37,371 nt of DNA from an uncultured Clostridium sp. (GTDB taxonomy: Bacteria > Bacillota > Clostridia > TANB77 > CAG-508): NCBI GenBank assembly GCA_947571975.1, contig CANPAC010000004.1:1-37371 (forward strand), written 5' to 3'. Under the pieces are notes generated by a model. That model was not told where the DNA came from and searched no databases. It saw only the letters and a list, made by a program, of their open reading frames with translations. Made by a program: the position numbers and the translations under genes. This document shows positions 24,416 through 33,831 of this stretch, piece by piece (position 1 is the stretch's first letter; each line of letters starts with the position of its first letter).

Positions 24416-25153
24416 TTAAATTCCAAAAATCATTTTAGTAATAGCTATAATTCCTTCTGAAATCCATTGCATAGGCTTTAATATAATAAGTCTTGTCATT
24501 CTAGTAATTGCTATTACTAGAAAAATAATATAAAATATTTGCTCATTATTTCTATACCATTGTTTTACTTTATATGGCAAAAATGGCATAATAACTTTAG
24601 AGCCATCTAATGGTGGTAATGGTATTAGGTTAAAAACACCTAATGCGATGTTTACACCTATTGCAGAAACAATTATTTGTTGGATAACCCATCCTACATT
24701 CGTATATAAAAAACCATTTGCAAACTTTATAATTGCTCCATTTATAAGTGCTAGTACAAATGCTAATAATATGTTAGTTAAAGGTCCTGCTATTGATACA
24801 ATGGCTTCTCCTGTTTCCATTGACATTTTTCTTGTATATCTAGACGGATTTACATTTACTGGTTTTCCCCATCCAAATCCTGCAAATAATAACATAAATG
24901 TTCCTACAGGGTCTAAATGGTCTAATGGATTTAAACTTAATCTTCCTTCACTTTTTGCTGTATTATCACCTAATTTGTAGGCTATAAATCCATGTGCAAA
25001 TTCGTGAAATGTAATAGCTATTAACACTCCTGGTATACTAACTAATAATTGGAATAATAATCCTGGCGTTGCTAAGTACCCAGAAATATTTGATATTATC
25101 ATAATAGCTACTATTATGTATATTATTCTTTTATCAAATGAAAAATTAAACAT
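24416..25153 (-). CDS. Site-2 protease family membrane metalloprotease (M50)
   Basis: 245 aa with about six hydrophobic segments. Zinc motif HEFAH at residues 50-54 within a membrane helix, and the second motif NLIPLPPLDGS near residue 175. This is the short, PDZ-less M50 subgroup common in Firmicutes. Regulatory or housekeeping intramembrane proteolysis; substrate unknown. Confidence 0.9.
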   Translation of the reverse strand: MFNFSFDKRIIYIIVAIMIISNISGYLATPGLLFQLLVSIPGVLIAITFHEFAHGFIAYKLGDNTAKSEGRLSLNPLDHLDPVGTFMLLFAGFGWGKPVNVNPSRYTRKMSMETGEAIVSIAGPLTNILLAFVLALINGAIIKFANGFLYTNVGWVIQQIIVSAIGVNIALGVFNLIPLPPLDGSKVIMPFLPYKVKQWYRNNEQIFYIIFLVIAITRMTRLIILKPMQWISEGIIAITKMIFGI

Positions 25154-25187
25154 TTTATTCTCCTTTGTATCCCCTTTTTATACACAT

Positions 25188-26696
25188 TTATGCTAGTGGT
25201 TTCATTGTTGGAAATAATAAAACATCCCTTATTGATGGACTATCTGTCAACAACATAATTAATCTGTCAATTCCAATGCCAAGTCCCCCTGTTGGAGGCA
25301 TACCAATTTCTAGAGCTTGGATAAAATCTTCATCCATCATTCCTGCTTCTTCATCTCCCGCTTCTCTTGCTTCTACTTGCTTTTTAAATCTTTCATATTG
25401 GTCAATTGGGTCATTTAATTCAGAAAAGGCATTTCCATATTCACGTCCACCAATAAATACCTCGAATCTTTCTGTTAATCTAGAATCTTCTTTCTTTTTC
25501 TTAGCAAGTGGTGATATTTCAATTGGATAATCATAAATAAATGTTGGTTGTACTAATGTTTTTTCTACATATTCATCGAAGAATAAGCTGATAACATCTC
25601 CTCTTGTTTCTTTTGTTTTATCTGGTATTTCAATATTTCTTTCTTTTGCTAAAGCTACTGCTTCTTCATCTGTTTCTATAGTATTAAAGTCTACTCCACA
25701 AGCTTCTTTAATAGAATCAATCATAGTAATCCTTTTCCATCCTGGTGTTAAATCAATTTCTTGACCTTGGTAAGTTACTTTTGTTGTTCCTAATACTTTA
25801 ATAGCACATTTTGAAAATAGTTCTTCAACCATATCCATCATATCATGGTAATCTGCATATGCTTCATATAATTCAATTGTTGTAAATTCTGGATTATGAC
25901 GAATGTCCATTCCTTCGTTTCTAAAAATTCTTCCCATTTCATAAACTTTATCATAACCACCTACAATTAGTCTTTTTAAGTTTAATTCTGTTGCAATTCT
26001 TAAATACATATCAATGTTTAAGGCATTATGATGAGTAATAAATGGTTTTGCTGTTGCTCCTCCTGATATAGTATTTAACATTGGTGTATCAACTTCTAAA
26101 TATCCTTTTTCATCTAAAATTTTTCTAATTTCTGTTATAATTTTACTTCTCATCTCAAAAGTTCTTTTAACTTCAGGATTCATAATTAAGTCAACATATC
26201 TTTGACGATAACGTAAGTCTACATCTTTTAATCCATGAAATTTTTCTGGTAATGGTCTTAATGATTTTGATAATAAAGTTACTTCTTTTGCATGAATTGA
26301 TATTTCTTCTGTTCTTGTTTTAAATACAAACCCACTAATACCAATTATATCTCCAATATCCCATGTTTTAAATGCTTTGTAACTTTCTTCTCCTAAATCA
26401 TTGATACTTACATAACTTTGGATTTTTTCGTCACTATCTTGAATAGTACAAAATGATGCTTTACCCATAATTCTTTTAGCTATAATTCTTCCAGCAACAG
26501 TTACATCTTTTTGTTCGAATTTTTCGTAATTTTCTTTGATTTCTCCGCTAGTATTAGTTCTATTAAATTTTGTTATTTCATATGGATTTTTTCCTTCTTG
26601 TTGTAGTTCAATTAATTTATCTCTTCTTATTTGCATTAAGTGGTTTATGTCTAATTCTTCTGTTTCGCTATTACTTTGATTGTTGTTTTCTTGCAT
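25188..26696 (-). CDS. lysS: Lysyl-tRNA synthetase, class II
   Basis: 502 aa, normal length. N-terminal OB anticodon-binding domain ([23 protein letters not shown]), then class II motif 1 ([13 protein letters not shown]), motif 2 ([20 protein letters not shown]) and motif 3 ([15 protein letters not shown]). Several GGA codons here, including AGC-GGA, are read normally. Confidence 0.97.
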   Translation of the reverse strand: MQENNNQSNSETEELDINHLMQIRRDKLIELQQEGKNPYEITKFNRTNTSGEIKENYEKFEQKDVTVAGRIIAKRIMGKASFCTIQDSDEKIQSYVSINDLGEESYKAFKTWDIGDIIGISGFVFKTRTEEISIHAKEVTLLSKSLRPLPEKFHGLKDVDLRYRQRYVDLIMNPEVKRTFEMRSKIITEIRKILDEKGYLEVDTPMLNTISGGATAKPFITHHNALNIDMYLRIATELNLKRLIVGGYDKVYEMGRIFRNEGMDIRHNPEFTTIELYEAYADYHDMMDMVEELFSKCAIKVLGTTKVTYQGQEIDLTPGWKRITMIDSIKEACGVDFNTIETDEEAVALAKERNIEIPDKTKETRGDVISLFFDEYVEKTLVQPTFIYDYPIEISPLAKKKKEDSRLTERFEVFIGGREYGNAFSELNDPIDQYERFKKQVEAREAGDEEAGMMDEDFIQALEIGMPPTGGLGIGIDRLIMLLTDSPSIRDVLLFPTMKPLA

Positions 26697-26759
26697 TAAA
26701 ATCTCTCCTCTTTTTTATTTTTTATATATTATATAGCAAAAATTGGTAAAAGTAAAGTT

Positions 26760-28343
26760 TTATTCCTTGAATGCGTGTCCTGTTCCTACAAAAGTTCCAA
26801 TTTTATTTATCTCTTCCTCAGATTTTAAATTAATGTTTGCATATACATCATCTTTTCTTATATCTATTTCTTCTTTGAATAAATCTATATTAGCTACTTG
26901 CTCAGCAGTCAATTCTTTATCCCAAATTTTTAAACATGTCATCTTTCCTATCATCTGTCTATCATATCCCTCTACTAAGAAAGATGTTCCTATATTAAAT
27001 CCTTCATAAGGTCGATATTCCCAATTAAGTCTATATTTTTCTTCTCCATTAATATATCTTTTTATTTCTTGTGAAGTAGCATTATAAGTTATTACAATAT
27101 CTGTCCATTTATCATAATAATTAGTATAATCTAATCCATCTCCATCTGAAAATATAGGTGTATCTTCAACAAATTGTATATTAATTCCTTCATTTCCATA
27201 ATGATTTCCCCATAATCCCATATACATTTTAGTTGCTTGCTGCTCACGATTAATATTAACTTTTGTTGCTATTGTAAAACCATCTTGCAGTAAATCATTT
27301 TGGTCTATATTATTTAATTCTATATGTGATGTTCCTGCAAAATCAATCCAATAAGCAGGTTCTGTAACATAAGAGTCTACTACTACATCATGTTTTAAAA
27401 GTGTAGTTTTTCCATCTTTATCAGTTATATTAATATCAAAACTATATTTACCATTTTCTGTAACTTCTAGTGGTAAAGCAGGTTCTGTTGTTATAGTATA
27501 TTTACTTGTATCTCCTATATCGAAATTGATATATGTACTAGTTCCTTTTATTTGTGTATTAGCTGGTAACTTGCCATCACTATCTGTTGTTATTTTTACA
27601 TCTTGATTTAAAGCTATAGTAATTTTTTCTTCTGATTTTATTCCTTCATTTTCTATTGATATATAATAAACACCTTTTTCATTTACTACAAAACTCATAT
27701 CTTCTGTGGTATTTACATATGTTTTACTTTCATGACGATAATTCACTTGCCATTTATTAATATAACCATCATATTGAATATTTGAAATAGTTATTTTCCA
27801 TTTATTTGTCCCTATGTTTTCTGTATTCACATCAAATGTTGGTTTTCCATCATTTGGTCCTTCATATTCTACGTTGTACAATCCATCTGGCAATTGACTT
27901 AACATATAATAAGTTTTACCTTCGTAATTTAAGCCATTATAGCTTACTATTGTTCTTTTTGAAAGATTAACAAAAAAGTCTTGCTCTACTCCTTCTATTT
28001 TTAAGTTATTTTTTATATAATCTTTGCTCCAATATCTGTAGTTTTCAAATTCATTTGCAGATTGAATGCCTGTTTCTTCATCTCTTGCTAACTCTTCAAA
28101 TACTTTTTGTGCTTGTTTTTTTATTTCTCCTTCTTGAATTTGCTCTCCATATTCGCCATTAGCATCTTCTTGATATATACTATTTACTTGTGTTTGCATG
28201 ATTTTTAGTTCTGTTGTAAATGATGTGAATTTTGATGATTTTATTACACTAACTCCACTATATGTTGCTATTGATGCTAGTATTGCTAACACAATTACTG
28301 TAATTACTAATGATATTAATGTTATTCCTTTTTTATTTTTCAT
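26760..28343 (-). CDS. Prepilin-like protein with LamG-type domain
   Basis: 527 aa. Prepilin-type leader MKNKKG-ITLISLVITVIVLAILASIA (cleavage expected after Gly 6), a long linker with Ig-like repeats (INITDKDGKTTLLKHDVVVDS), and a C-terminal concanavalin-like LamG/LamG-like domain (WIDFAGTSHIELNN, KWTDIVITYNATSQEIKRYING, MTCLKIWDKELTAEQV). Likely displayed on the surface, binding glycans or matrix; inferred from domains. No CGG sites. Confidence 0.82.
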   Translation of the reverse strand: MKNKKGITLISLVITVIVLAILASIATYSGVSVIKSSKFTSFTTELKIMQTQVNSIYQEDANGEYGEQIQEGEIKKQAQKVFEELARDEETGIQSANEFENYRYWSKDYIKNNLKIEGVEQDFFVNLSKRTIVSYNGLNYEGKTYYMLSQLPDGLYNVEYEGPNDGKPTFDVNTENIGTNKWKITISNIQYDGYINKWQVNYRHESKTYVNTTEDMSFVVNEKGVYYISIENEGIKSEEKITIALNQDVKITTDSDGKLPANTQIKGTSTYINFDIGDTSKYTITTEPALPLEVTENGKYSFDINITDKDGKTTLLKHDVVVDSYVTEPAYWIDFAGTSHIELNNIDQNDLLQDGFTIATKVNINREQQATKMYMGLWGNHYGNEGINIQFVEDTPIFSDGDGLDYTNYYDKWTDIVITYNATSQEIKRYINGEEKYRLNWEYRPYEGFNIGTSFLVEGYDRQMIGKMTCLKIWDKELTAEQVANIDLFKEEIDIRKDDVYANINLKSEEEINKIGTFVGTGHAFKE

Positions 28344-28576
28344 TGGTTTCCCCCTAGTTTTATATTATCTAATATTTATGTATTTAGATTGATATTATTA
28401 TGGGTTTATTATAACAGATAATATATTATTGATAAATAGTTTTTAAAAATTTTCTATAAAAATTTCTGTGATAAAATATATAGATATAACTTTTTCGTGG
28501 TATAGTTAGTAGATTTCTCTAAGGTTATATAAAAAGTGTTCTTATAAGATGTTAAATCCTATAAGAACACCCTGGC

Positions 28577-28651
28577 TGGCTGGGGTACTGTGATTCGAAC
28601 ACAGGAATGTCGGAGTCAGAGTCCGATGCCTTACCGCTTGGCGATACCCCA
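28577..28651 (-). tRNA. tRNA-Gln(CUG) with encoded CCA
   Basis: Acceptor TGGGGTA / TACCCCA, discriminator G, CCA encoded at 28579-28577. Anticodon stem TCGGA/TCCGA with loop CTCTGAC gives anticodon CTG. Normal seven-base anticodon loop, so it is not the decoder of CGGA. Confidence 0.93.
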
Positions 28652-28669
28652 ATATACTTATCAAAGTAT

Positions 28670-28698
28670 ATCTTACCACTTTATTTGATTTTTGTCGA
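28670..28698 (-). promoter_or_regulatory. Promoter of tRNA-Gln
   Basis: TCGACA at 28698-28693, 17-base spacer, TAAGAT at 28675-28670, 19 bases upstream of the tRNA. Confidence 0.6.
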
Positions 28699-28714
28699 GG
28701 TTTTAGAAAAAGAT

Positions 28715-29236
28715 TTACAAATTTAATAATATTTCTTCACATTTTTTATAATCTGGTAAATAAGTTTCTAACATTTTAGAAAATGCTTTTGTATGATTTT
28801 TATGTTTTAAGTGGCAATATTGATGTAAAACAACATATTCTATTACCTTACGACTATATTTAATAACTTCTGGATGAATTGTTATTTTCTTGTTTTCGCA
28901 TTTTCCTAATGTGTTTATTCTTTTTATTTCATATTCTTCTGGTGCAAATCCAAGCATAATTCTTGTTTTTTCCATAACTCTTTCGATTTCTACTTTTGCA
29001 ATTTGTTCATACATTTTATCAATAGCTAAATCCAATATTTCTTTATTATCTATTTTTTTATAACGATTAGGAAGTGCTATTTTTATGGTCTTATTTTCTA
29101 TATTTAGTTCGGTAATTTTTATGTTTTGATATACAATTTTCACCCTATAATCCACACCTAACACAGGGACTGGATGTCTTTCTAATGTTTTGTTTTCAGT
29201 AATTCTAACATTTGTCTTTCTTTTTACTAAATTCAT
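28715..29236 (-). CDS. YgjP-like (DUF45) metallopeptidase family, altered active site
   Basis: 173 aa. Typical YgjP order: a beta-rich N-terminus, KYSRKVIEYVVLHQYCHLKHKNHTKAF, then ETYLPDYKKCE. The family motif is HELCH; here it reads H-Q-Y-C-H (CAT CAA TAT TGC CAC), so both zinc ligands and the third His remain but the catalytic Glu is Gln. It may be an inactive or binding-only form. The start at 29236 is set by AAGGAGTGATAAAA. Confidence 0.8.
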   Translation of the reverse strand: MNLVKRKTNVRITENKTLERHPVPVLGVDYRVKIVYQNIKITELNIENKTIKIALPNRYKKIDNKEILDLAIDKMYEQIAKVEIERVMEKTRIMLGFAPEEYEIKRINTLGKCENKKITIHPEVIKYSRKVIEYVVLHQYCHLKHKNHTKAFSKMLETYLPDYKKCEEILLNL

Positions 29237-29459
29237 TTTTATCACTCCTTATACCGAACTTCTATCAAAATTTCGTTCTTCGAAATGTTGTTCGTTTTTG
29301 TTGTCTCCATTTTATATTCTATTTTTATTTTTGTCAATACCTTTTTCAAAATTTTCTTATTTTTTATTTCTTTTTTTTTATTTTTATAATATAATCTCTA
29401 TAGAATATAGATGTAAGTACATTTATATGAAAAAACTCTTTATTTAGGAGTGAATTATT

Positions 29460-30345
29460 ATGAAAAAAATCTTATTTAAAGGCTGTGGAACAGCTATTAG
29501 TACACCTTTTGATGAAAATGGTGTAAACTTAAAGGAATTTGAAAACCTAGTAGAAAATCAAATTCAAAATAAAGTAGATGCAATTATTGTTTGTGGTACA
29601 ACAGGCGAAGCTTCTACTATGACTGAGGAAGAAAAAATTGCAACAATTGCATGTGCTGTAAAAACATCTAACAGAAGAATTCCAATCATTGCAGGAACTC
29701 GGAGGAAATAATACAAAACATGTTATTGAGTACTCAAAAAAAGTTGAAAACTTAGGTGTTGATGGTCTTTTAATCGTTACTCCATATTACAACAAATGTA
29801 CACAAAATGGATTAATCGAACATTACAAAGAAATTGCTAAAAATGTTTCTTTACCAATTATTCTTTACAGTGTATCTAGCAGAACAGGCGTAAATATTGA
29901 ACCTAAAACTTGTTTAGAACTTTCTAAAATAGAAAATATTGTTGCTATTAAAGAAGCTAGTGGTAATTTATCTCAAGTAGCTGAAATTGCTCATTTATGT
30001 GGTGATAATCTAAATATTTATTCTGGTAATGATGACCAAGTTTTACCTATTTTATCACTTGGAGGAATTGGCGTTATTTCTGTTTTATCAAATGTTATGC
30101 CAGAATATACACATGATATGGTTCAAAACTTCTTTAATGGAAATGTCACTACGGCAAGCAAAATGCAACTAGATGCAATACCTTTAATAAAAGCTTTATT
30201 TAGTGAAGTAAATCCTATTCCTGTAAAAGCCGCTTTAAATGTTTTAGGTTTTAATTTTGGTGTTCCTCGCTTACCTCTAACAAAAATGACAGATGAAAAA
30301 GAAAAAATATTAAAAACAGAATTACTAAATTTGCAACAAAAATAG
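29460..30345 (+). CDS. dapA: Dihydrodipicolinate synthase, one CGGA shift
   Basis: 294 aa after one +1 correction. It condenses pyruvate with aspartate semialdehyde in lysine/diaminopimelate synthesis. CGTTGEASTMTEEEK and the Schiff-base lysine in VAIKEASGN are present; the usual YNVPSRTG is YSVSSRTG. The raw frame breaks at ACT-CGG-A (C at 29700). Skipping it gives IPIIAGTGGNNTKHVIEYS, the conserved GTGxNxT segment. AGGAGTGAATT precedes the ATG. Paired with dapB downstream. Confidence 0.94.
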
Positions 30346-30352
30346 TATTTTC

Positions 30353-30413
30353 ATTAATATTTTAAGTTAAAACTTTATACAATGTAATTCTTGTTTTGAC
30401 TTAAAATATTAAT
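30353..30413. terminator. Long stem-loop between dapA and dapB
   Basis: 21-base arms (30353-30373 and 30393-30413) complementary except for one G-T pair, with a 19-base loop. AT-rich. It could terminate dapA or regulate dapB, whose start is 38 bases downstream. No lysine-riboswitch core is recognisable. Confidence 0.6.
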
Positions 30414-30450
30414 ATAATAAAGTAATTAATTAAAAAAGGTGGTAGAAAAT

Positions 30451-31206
30451 ATGATAGAAGTAATGGTAAATGGTTGCAATCGGAAAAATGGGACAAATTG
30501 TTTGTGATTTAGTTGAAAATGATGAAGATATGCTACTAAAAAGTGGTTTTGATAAAAATGTAACTGGAGAATTTGCTTTTCCTGTATTTAATAACACTGA
30601 AAATATTACAGAAAAGCCAGATGTTATTGTTGATTTCTCTGTTCCTGTTGCAAGCCTTAATATTTTAAAATATGCGGTTCAAAATCATGTTCCTGTTGTA
30701 ATTGCTACAACTGGTTTTTCTGAAGATGAGGAAAAACAGATACGTGAATATAGCAAGCAAATTCCTATTTTCAAGTCTGCTAATATGTCTTATGATATTA
30801 TGATTATGAAAAAATTAGTAAAATGGCTTGCTCCATTATTAAAAAATACAGATATTGAAATAACAGAAACACATCATAATAGAAAAATAGATAGCCCAAG
30901 TGGAACTGCTCGGAATGCTTGCAGATGCTATAAATGAATCTCTTGGCAATAACCTTCATTGTGAATATAATAGACATGATAAACATGAAAAAAGAGACAA
31001 AAATGAAATTGGTATGAATTCAATTCGTGGGCGGAAATATTGTAGGAGAACATACTGTTCAATTTTTTGGAGAATTTGAAACTCTTGAATTAAAACATAC
31101 ATCTTATTCTCGTAATGTATTTGCCGAAGGTGCCTTAAAGGCTGCTAAATTTTTAGTAAACATGCCTAATGGCTTTTATGATATGGAAGATATGTGTTCT
31201 ATATAA
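30451..31206 (+). CDS. dapB: Dihydrodipicolinate reductase, three CGGA shifts
   Basis: 250 aa after three +1 corrections (C at 30481, 30911, 31032). Restored motifs: VNGCNGKMGQ (nucleotide-binding GxxGxMG), HHNRKIDSPSGTAGMLADAI (substrate and catalytic loop), NSIRGGNIVGEHTV, and the C-terminal SRNVFAEGALKAAKFL. Without correction the protein would end after ten residues, at the TGA at 30481-ish frame. Because three shifts sum to a whole codon, the gene's overall length is a multiple of three. If real, three successive events must be efficient, since diaminopimelate is needed for the cell wall. A terminator follows. Confidence 0.94.
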
Positions 31207-31248
31207 AAAACCAATTTAAGAACTTATAAGCGGTAGTAACCGCGAAAA

Positions 31249-31282
31249 AAAAAGCTTGATTTGTATTATAATCAAGCTTTTT
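31249..31282. terminator. Bidirectional terminator dapB / rplS
   Basis: Stem AAGCTTGATT / AATCAAGCTT flanked by A-run and T-run, between convergent dapB and rplS. Confidence 0.9.
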
Positions 31283-31288
31283 AAAAAA

Positions 31289-31924
31289 TTATTCTGCTTC
31301 TTTTTCTTGTTTTTTATCTTCTTCAACTGGTTCTTCTTTTACATCTTCTACAGCTTCTTCTTTTACAGTATCTACTGTTTCTTGAACTGTAACTTCTTCT
31401 GTTTCAACAGCTGGTGCTTCTTCTGGAGCTTCCTCTGCTTTTACTTCTTCTACTGGAGCTTCTGTAACATTTTCTACAACTTCTGTTGTTTCTGCTACAT
31501 TCTCTTCTACAGTTTCTTCAGCAACTACTGGTTCTTCTTCTAAATCTTCTTTAACAAGAATTTCTCTATCTTCAATTCTTGCACCTACTTGTTCTTTTGT
31601 CTTAGCAGCTTTACCAATTCTATCTCTTAAGTAGAATAATCTAGCTCTTCTTGCTTTACCAACTCTTACTAATTCTACTTTTTCAACTAATGGTGAATGT
31701 ACTAAAAACGTCTTTTCAACTCCTACACCATAAGAAATCTTTCTTACTGTAAATGTTTGGTTAACTCCTCCACCTTGTACTTTAATAATAATTCCTTCAA
31801 ATACTTGGATTCTTTCTTTATTTCCTTCTTTGATTCTTACGTGTACTTTAACAGTATTACCAACTTTTAATTCTGGTATTTTGTTTTTTAATTGTTCATG
31901 TTCAATAGATTTAATAATGTCCAT
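31289..31924 (-). CDS. rplS: Ribosomal protein L19 with acidic C-terminal tail
   Basis: 211 aa. Residues 1-~115 are ordinary L19 ([54 protein letters not shown]). The remaining ~95 residues are an unusual Glu/Val/Ala-rich extension ([19 protein letters not shown]) with no structure expected. L19 usually ends near residue 115-120. AAGGAGGAGATTTAGATA precedes the ATG. Last gene of the ylxM-ffh cluster. Confidence 0.93.
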   Translation of the reverse strand: MDIIKSIEHEQLKNKIPELKVGNTVKVHVRIKEGNKERIQVFEGIIIKVQGGGVNQTFTVRKISYGVGVEKTFLVHSPLVEKVELVRVGKARRARLFYLRDRIGKAAKTKEQVGARIEDREILVKEDLEEEPVVAEETVEENVAETTEVVENVTEAPVEEVKAEEAPEEAPAVETEEVTVQETVDTVKEEAVEDVKEEPVEEDKKQEKEAE

Positions 31925-31983
31925 TATCTAAATCTCCTCCTTCTTTCAATTCGCGAGCGGTGCTTTTTTATTTAGCACTTCGT

Positions 31984-32652
31984 TTACTTATTTTTTAATA
32001 AATCTGGTCTTTTCCTTTTTGTCATTTCTTCTGATTTTTCTTTACGCCATCTTTCAATATTTTCATGATGACCAGAAAGCAATATTTCTGGAACTGATAC
32101 TCCTTTAAAGACTTCTGGTCTTGTGTATTGTGGATACTCTAGTAGTCCATTTGAAAAACTTTCCTCTTCAATTGAATCTTGTTTCAAAACTCCATCTACA
32201 TATCTACTAACAGTATCAATTAGTACCATAGCTGGAATTTCTCCACCTGTTAATACATAATCACCAATAGATATTTCTTCATCTACAATTTCATCTAGTA
32301 CTCTTTGATCAATTCCTTCATAATGTCCACAAAGTATGATAAGATGGTTTTCTTTACTTAAATCCTCTATTTTTTTTTGATTTAATGTTTTTCCTTGTGG
32401 TGACATATAAATGACTTTAGTACTTTTTTGTTCAATTGATTGATAAGCCCTATATACCACATCTGGCTTCATTATCATACCAGCGCCCCCACCATATGGA
32501 GTATCATCTACTTTTTTATGCTTATCTTCTGAAAAATCTCTAATATTGATTAAATTTAGTTCTATTAGTCCTTTTTCTATTGCTTTTCCAATGATACTTG
32601 TTTTTAATGGCTCAAACATCTCTGGAAAAAGAGTTAAAACATCATATTTCAT
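31984..32652 (-). CDS. trmD: tRNA (guanine37-N1)-methyltransferase
   Basis: 222 aa. KYDVLTLFPEMFEPL, GGGAGMIMKP, LCGHYEGIDQRV and IGDYVLTGGEIPAM form the SPOUT knot with the SAM site. It methylates G37 next to the anticodon and thereby prevents +1 frameshifting at some codons, which matters in a genome with apparent +1 events. Its sequence looks normal here. Confidence 0.95.
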   Translation of the reverse strand: MKYDVLTLFPEMFEPLKTSIIGKAIEKGLIELNLINIRDFSEDKHKKVDDTPYGGGAGMIMKPDVVYRAYQSIEQKSTKVIYMSPQGKTLNQKKIEDLSKENHLIILCGHYEGIDQRVLDEIVDEEISIGDYVLTGGEIPAMVLIDTVSRYVDGVLKQDSIEEESFSNGLLEYPQYTRPEVFKGVSVPEILLSGHHENIERWRKEKSEEMTKRKRPDLLKNK

Positions 32653-32696
32653 AATCTTCTTTCTCCTTTTTGTTTTAGAATCGCTATTTGATAAAT

Positions 32697-33203
32697 CTAC
32701 ATTAAACCTGGTATTATATGAACTGTTATTTTTCCTTTTTCTAAATCCACATCTTTTAAAACATCTGGTATTCCTGGTAAAAGGATTTGTTTGCCAAGTT
32801 CATCTTTTACAACATATATATCATTACTTCCAGTATTAAAAATATCATCTACTTTTCCAAGTAATTGCCCTTCATCGGTATAAACTTCTAAACCTAGCAA
32901 ATCTACTATGTAGTAAACACCATCTTCTAAAGGTTCTTCTTTATCTCTATCTACAAGCAAATAACTTTGGCGTAAATCCTCTGCTCGTTCTACTGTATTA
33001 ACACCCTCTAGCTTCATTAAAACCATATCTTTATGATATTTTACTTCTTCGATTTTATATTCTTTCTTAACTTTTTTGTTATCTATATATATTGTTTCTA
33101 ATCTATCAAATCTGTTAATATCATCTGTGAAAGGCTTAATCTTTACCATACCCTTTATTCCAAATGTATTTACAATTTGACCTATTTCAAGATATTTTGT
33201 CAT
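32697..33203 (-). CDS. rimM: 16S rRNA processing protein RimM
   Basis: 168 aa. N-terminal RimM domain (LEIGQIVNTFGIKGMVKIKPFTDD) and C-terminal PRC barrel (GVYYIVDLLGLEVYTDEGQ, GKQILLPGIPDVLKDVD). Acts in 30S head maturation. In line between khpA and trmD. Confidence 0.94.
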   Translation of the reverse strand: MTKYLEIGQIVNTFGIKGMVKIKPFTDDINRFDRLETIYIDNKKVKKEYKIEEVKYHKDMVLMKLEGVNTVERAEDLRQSYLLVDRDKEEPLEDGVYYIVDLLGLEVYTDEGQLLGKVDDIFNTGSNDIYVVKDELGKQILLPGIPDVLKDVDLEKGKITVHIIPGLM

Positions 33204-33217
33204 ATTTTAAAACTCCA

Positions 33218-33448
33218 TTATCCAATAAATTCAACAGAAATTTTCTTTTGCTCTTTCATTGCAACTGCTTTCATTACAGTTCTAATAGATTTAGCAAGTC
33301 TTCCTTGTTTTCCAATTATTTTTCCCATGTCACCATCTGCAACTTTTACTTCAAAAACAATAGATTTTTCTTCATCAATCTCTTTAATTTCAACTGCTTC
33401 TTTATTATCAACTAAGTTTAAAATAATAGTTTCTAATATATCTTTCAT
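33218..33448 (-). CDS. khpA: KH-domain RNA-binding protein KhpA
   Basis: 76 aa; one KH domain with the GKIIGKQGR loop (GxxG) followed by AKSIRTVMKA. Forms a small RNA chaperone with KhpB in Firmicutes. Position between rpsP and rimM is the usual one. Confidence 0.92.
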   Translation of the reverse strand: MKDILETIILNLVDNKEAVEIKEIDEEKSIVFEVKVADGDMGKIIGKQGRLAKSIRTVMKAVAMKEQKKISVEFIG

Positions 33449-33475
33449 TTCTTAGTCCTCCACTTTCTATGTCAC

Positions 33476-33706
33476 TTATGCTTTTTCAATTAATGCTTTT
33501 ACAGTATCTGTTGGTTTTGCACCATTTTTAATCCAAGCTTCAACTTTTTCTTTGTCTAATTTAATAGTTGCTGGTTCTGTCATTGGATCATAAGTTCCTA
33601 ATTGTTCAATAATTTTACCATCTCTTGGGCTTCTTGAATCTGCCACTACTATATGATAAAAAGGAGCTCTTTTCTTTCCTTGTCTTTGTAATCTGATTTT
33701 TACCAT
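33476..33706 (-). CDS. rpsP: Ribosomal protein S16
   Basis: 76 aa. [40 protein letters not shown] and [17 protein letters not shown] are diagnostic. GGAGGTGAAAAAAG precedes the ATG. Confidence 0.96.
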   Translation of the reverse strand: MVKIRLQRQGKKRAPFYHIVVADSRSPRDGKIIEQLGTYDPMTEPATIKLDKEKVEAWIKNGAKPTDTVKALIEKA

Positions 33707-33788
33707 CTTTTTTCACCTCCAAAATTTCATCTAAGGGATTTTTAGGGATTATGGGACACTCCTTTTAAAAATCACCTTATTTATCATA

Positions 33789-33811
33789 GTTATCCACTTT
33801 AGATGGATAAC
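33789..33811. repeat. Stem-loop between ffh and rpsP
   Basis: Perfect 8-bp stem GTTATCCA / TGGATAAC with a 7-base loop in the 125-bp gap. No clear T-run, so a partial terminator or processing site. Confidence 0.5.
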
Positions 33812-33831
33812 TTAAAAAGTTAATAACTATT

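Noticed and set aside
28577..28651. tRNA-Gln(CUG) or tRNA-Leu as decoder of CGGA
   Set aside because: Both have normal seven-base anticodon loops and unrelated anticodons; the decoder, if a tRNA, lies outside this window.
29246..29459. Lysine riboswitch upstream of dapA
   Set aside because: The leader is too short and AT-rich and shows no recognisable L-box core.
31925..31983. rplS leader as a regulatory RNA
   Set aside because: A small GTGCT/AGCAC hairpin is visible in the 59-bp gap, but this is too little to call an L19 leader motif.
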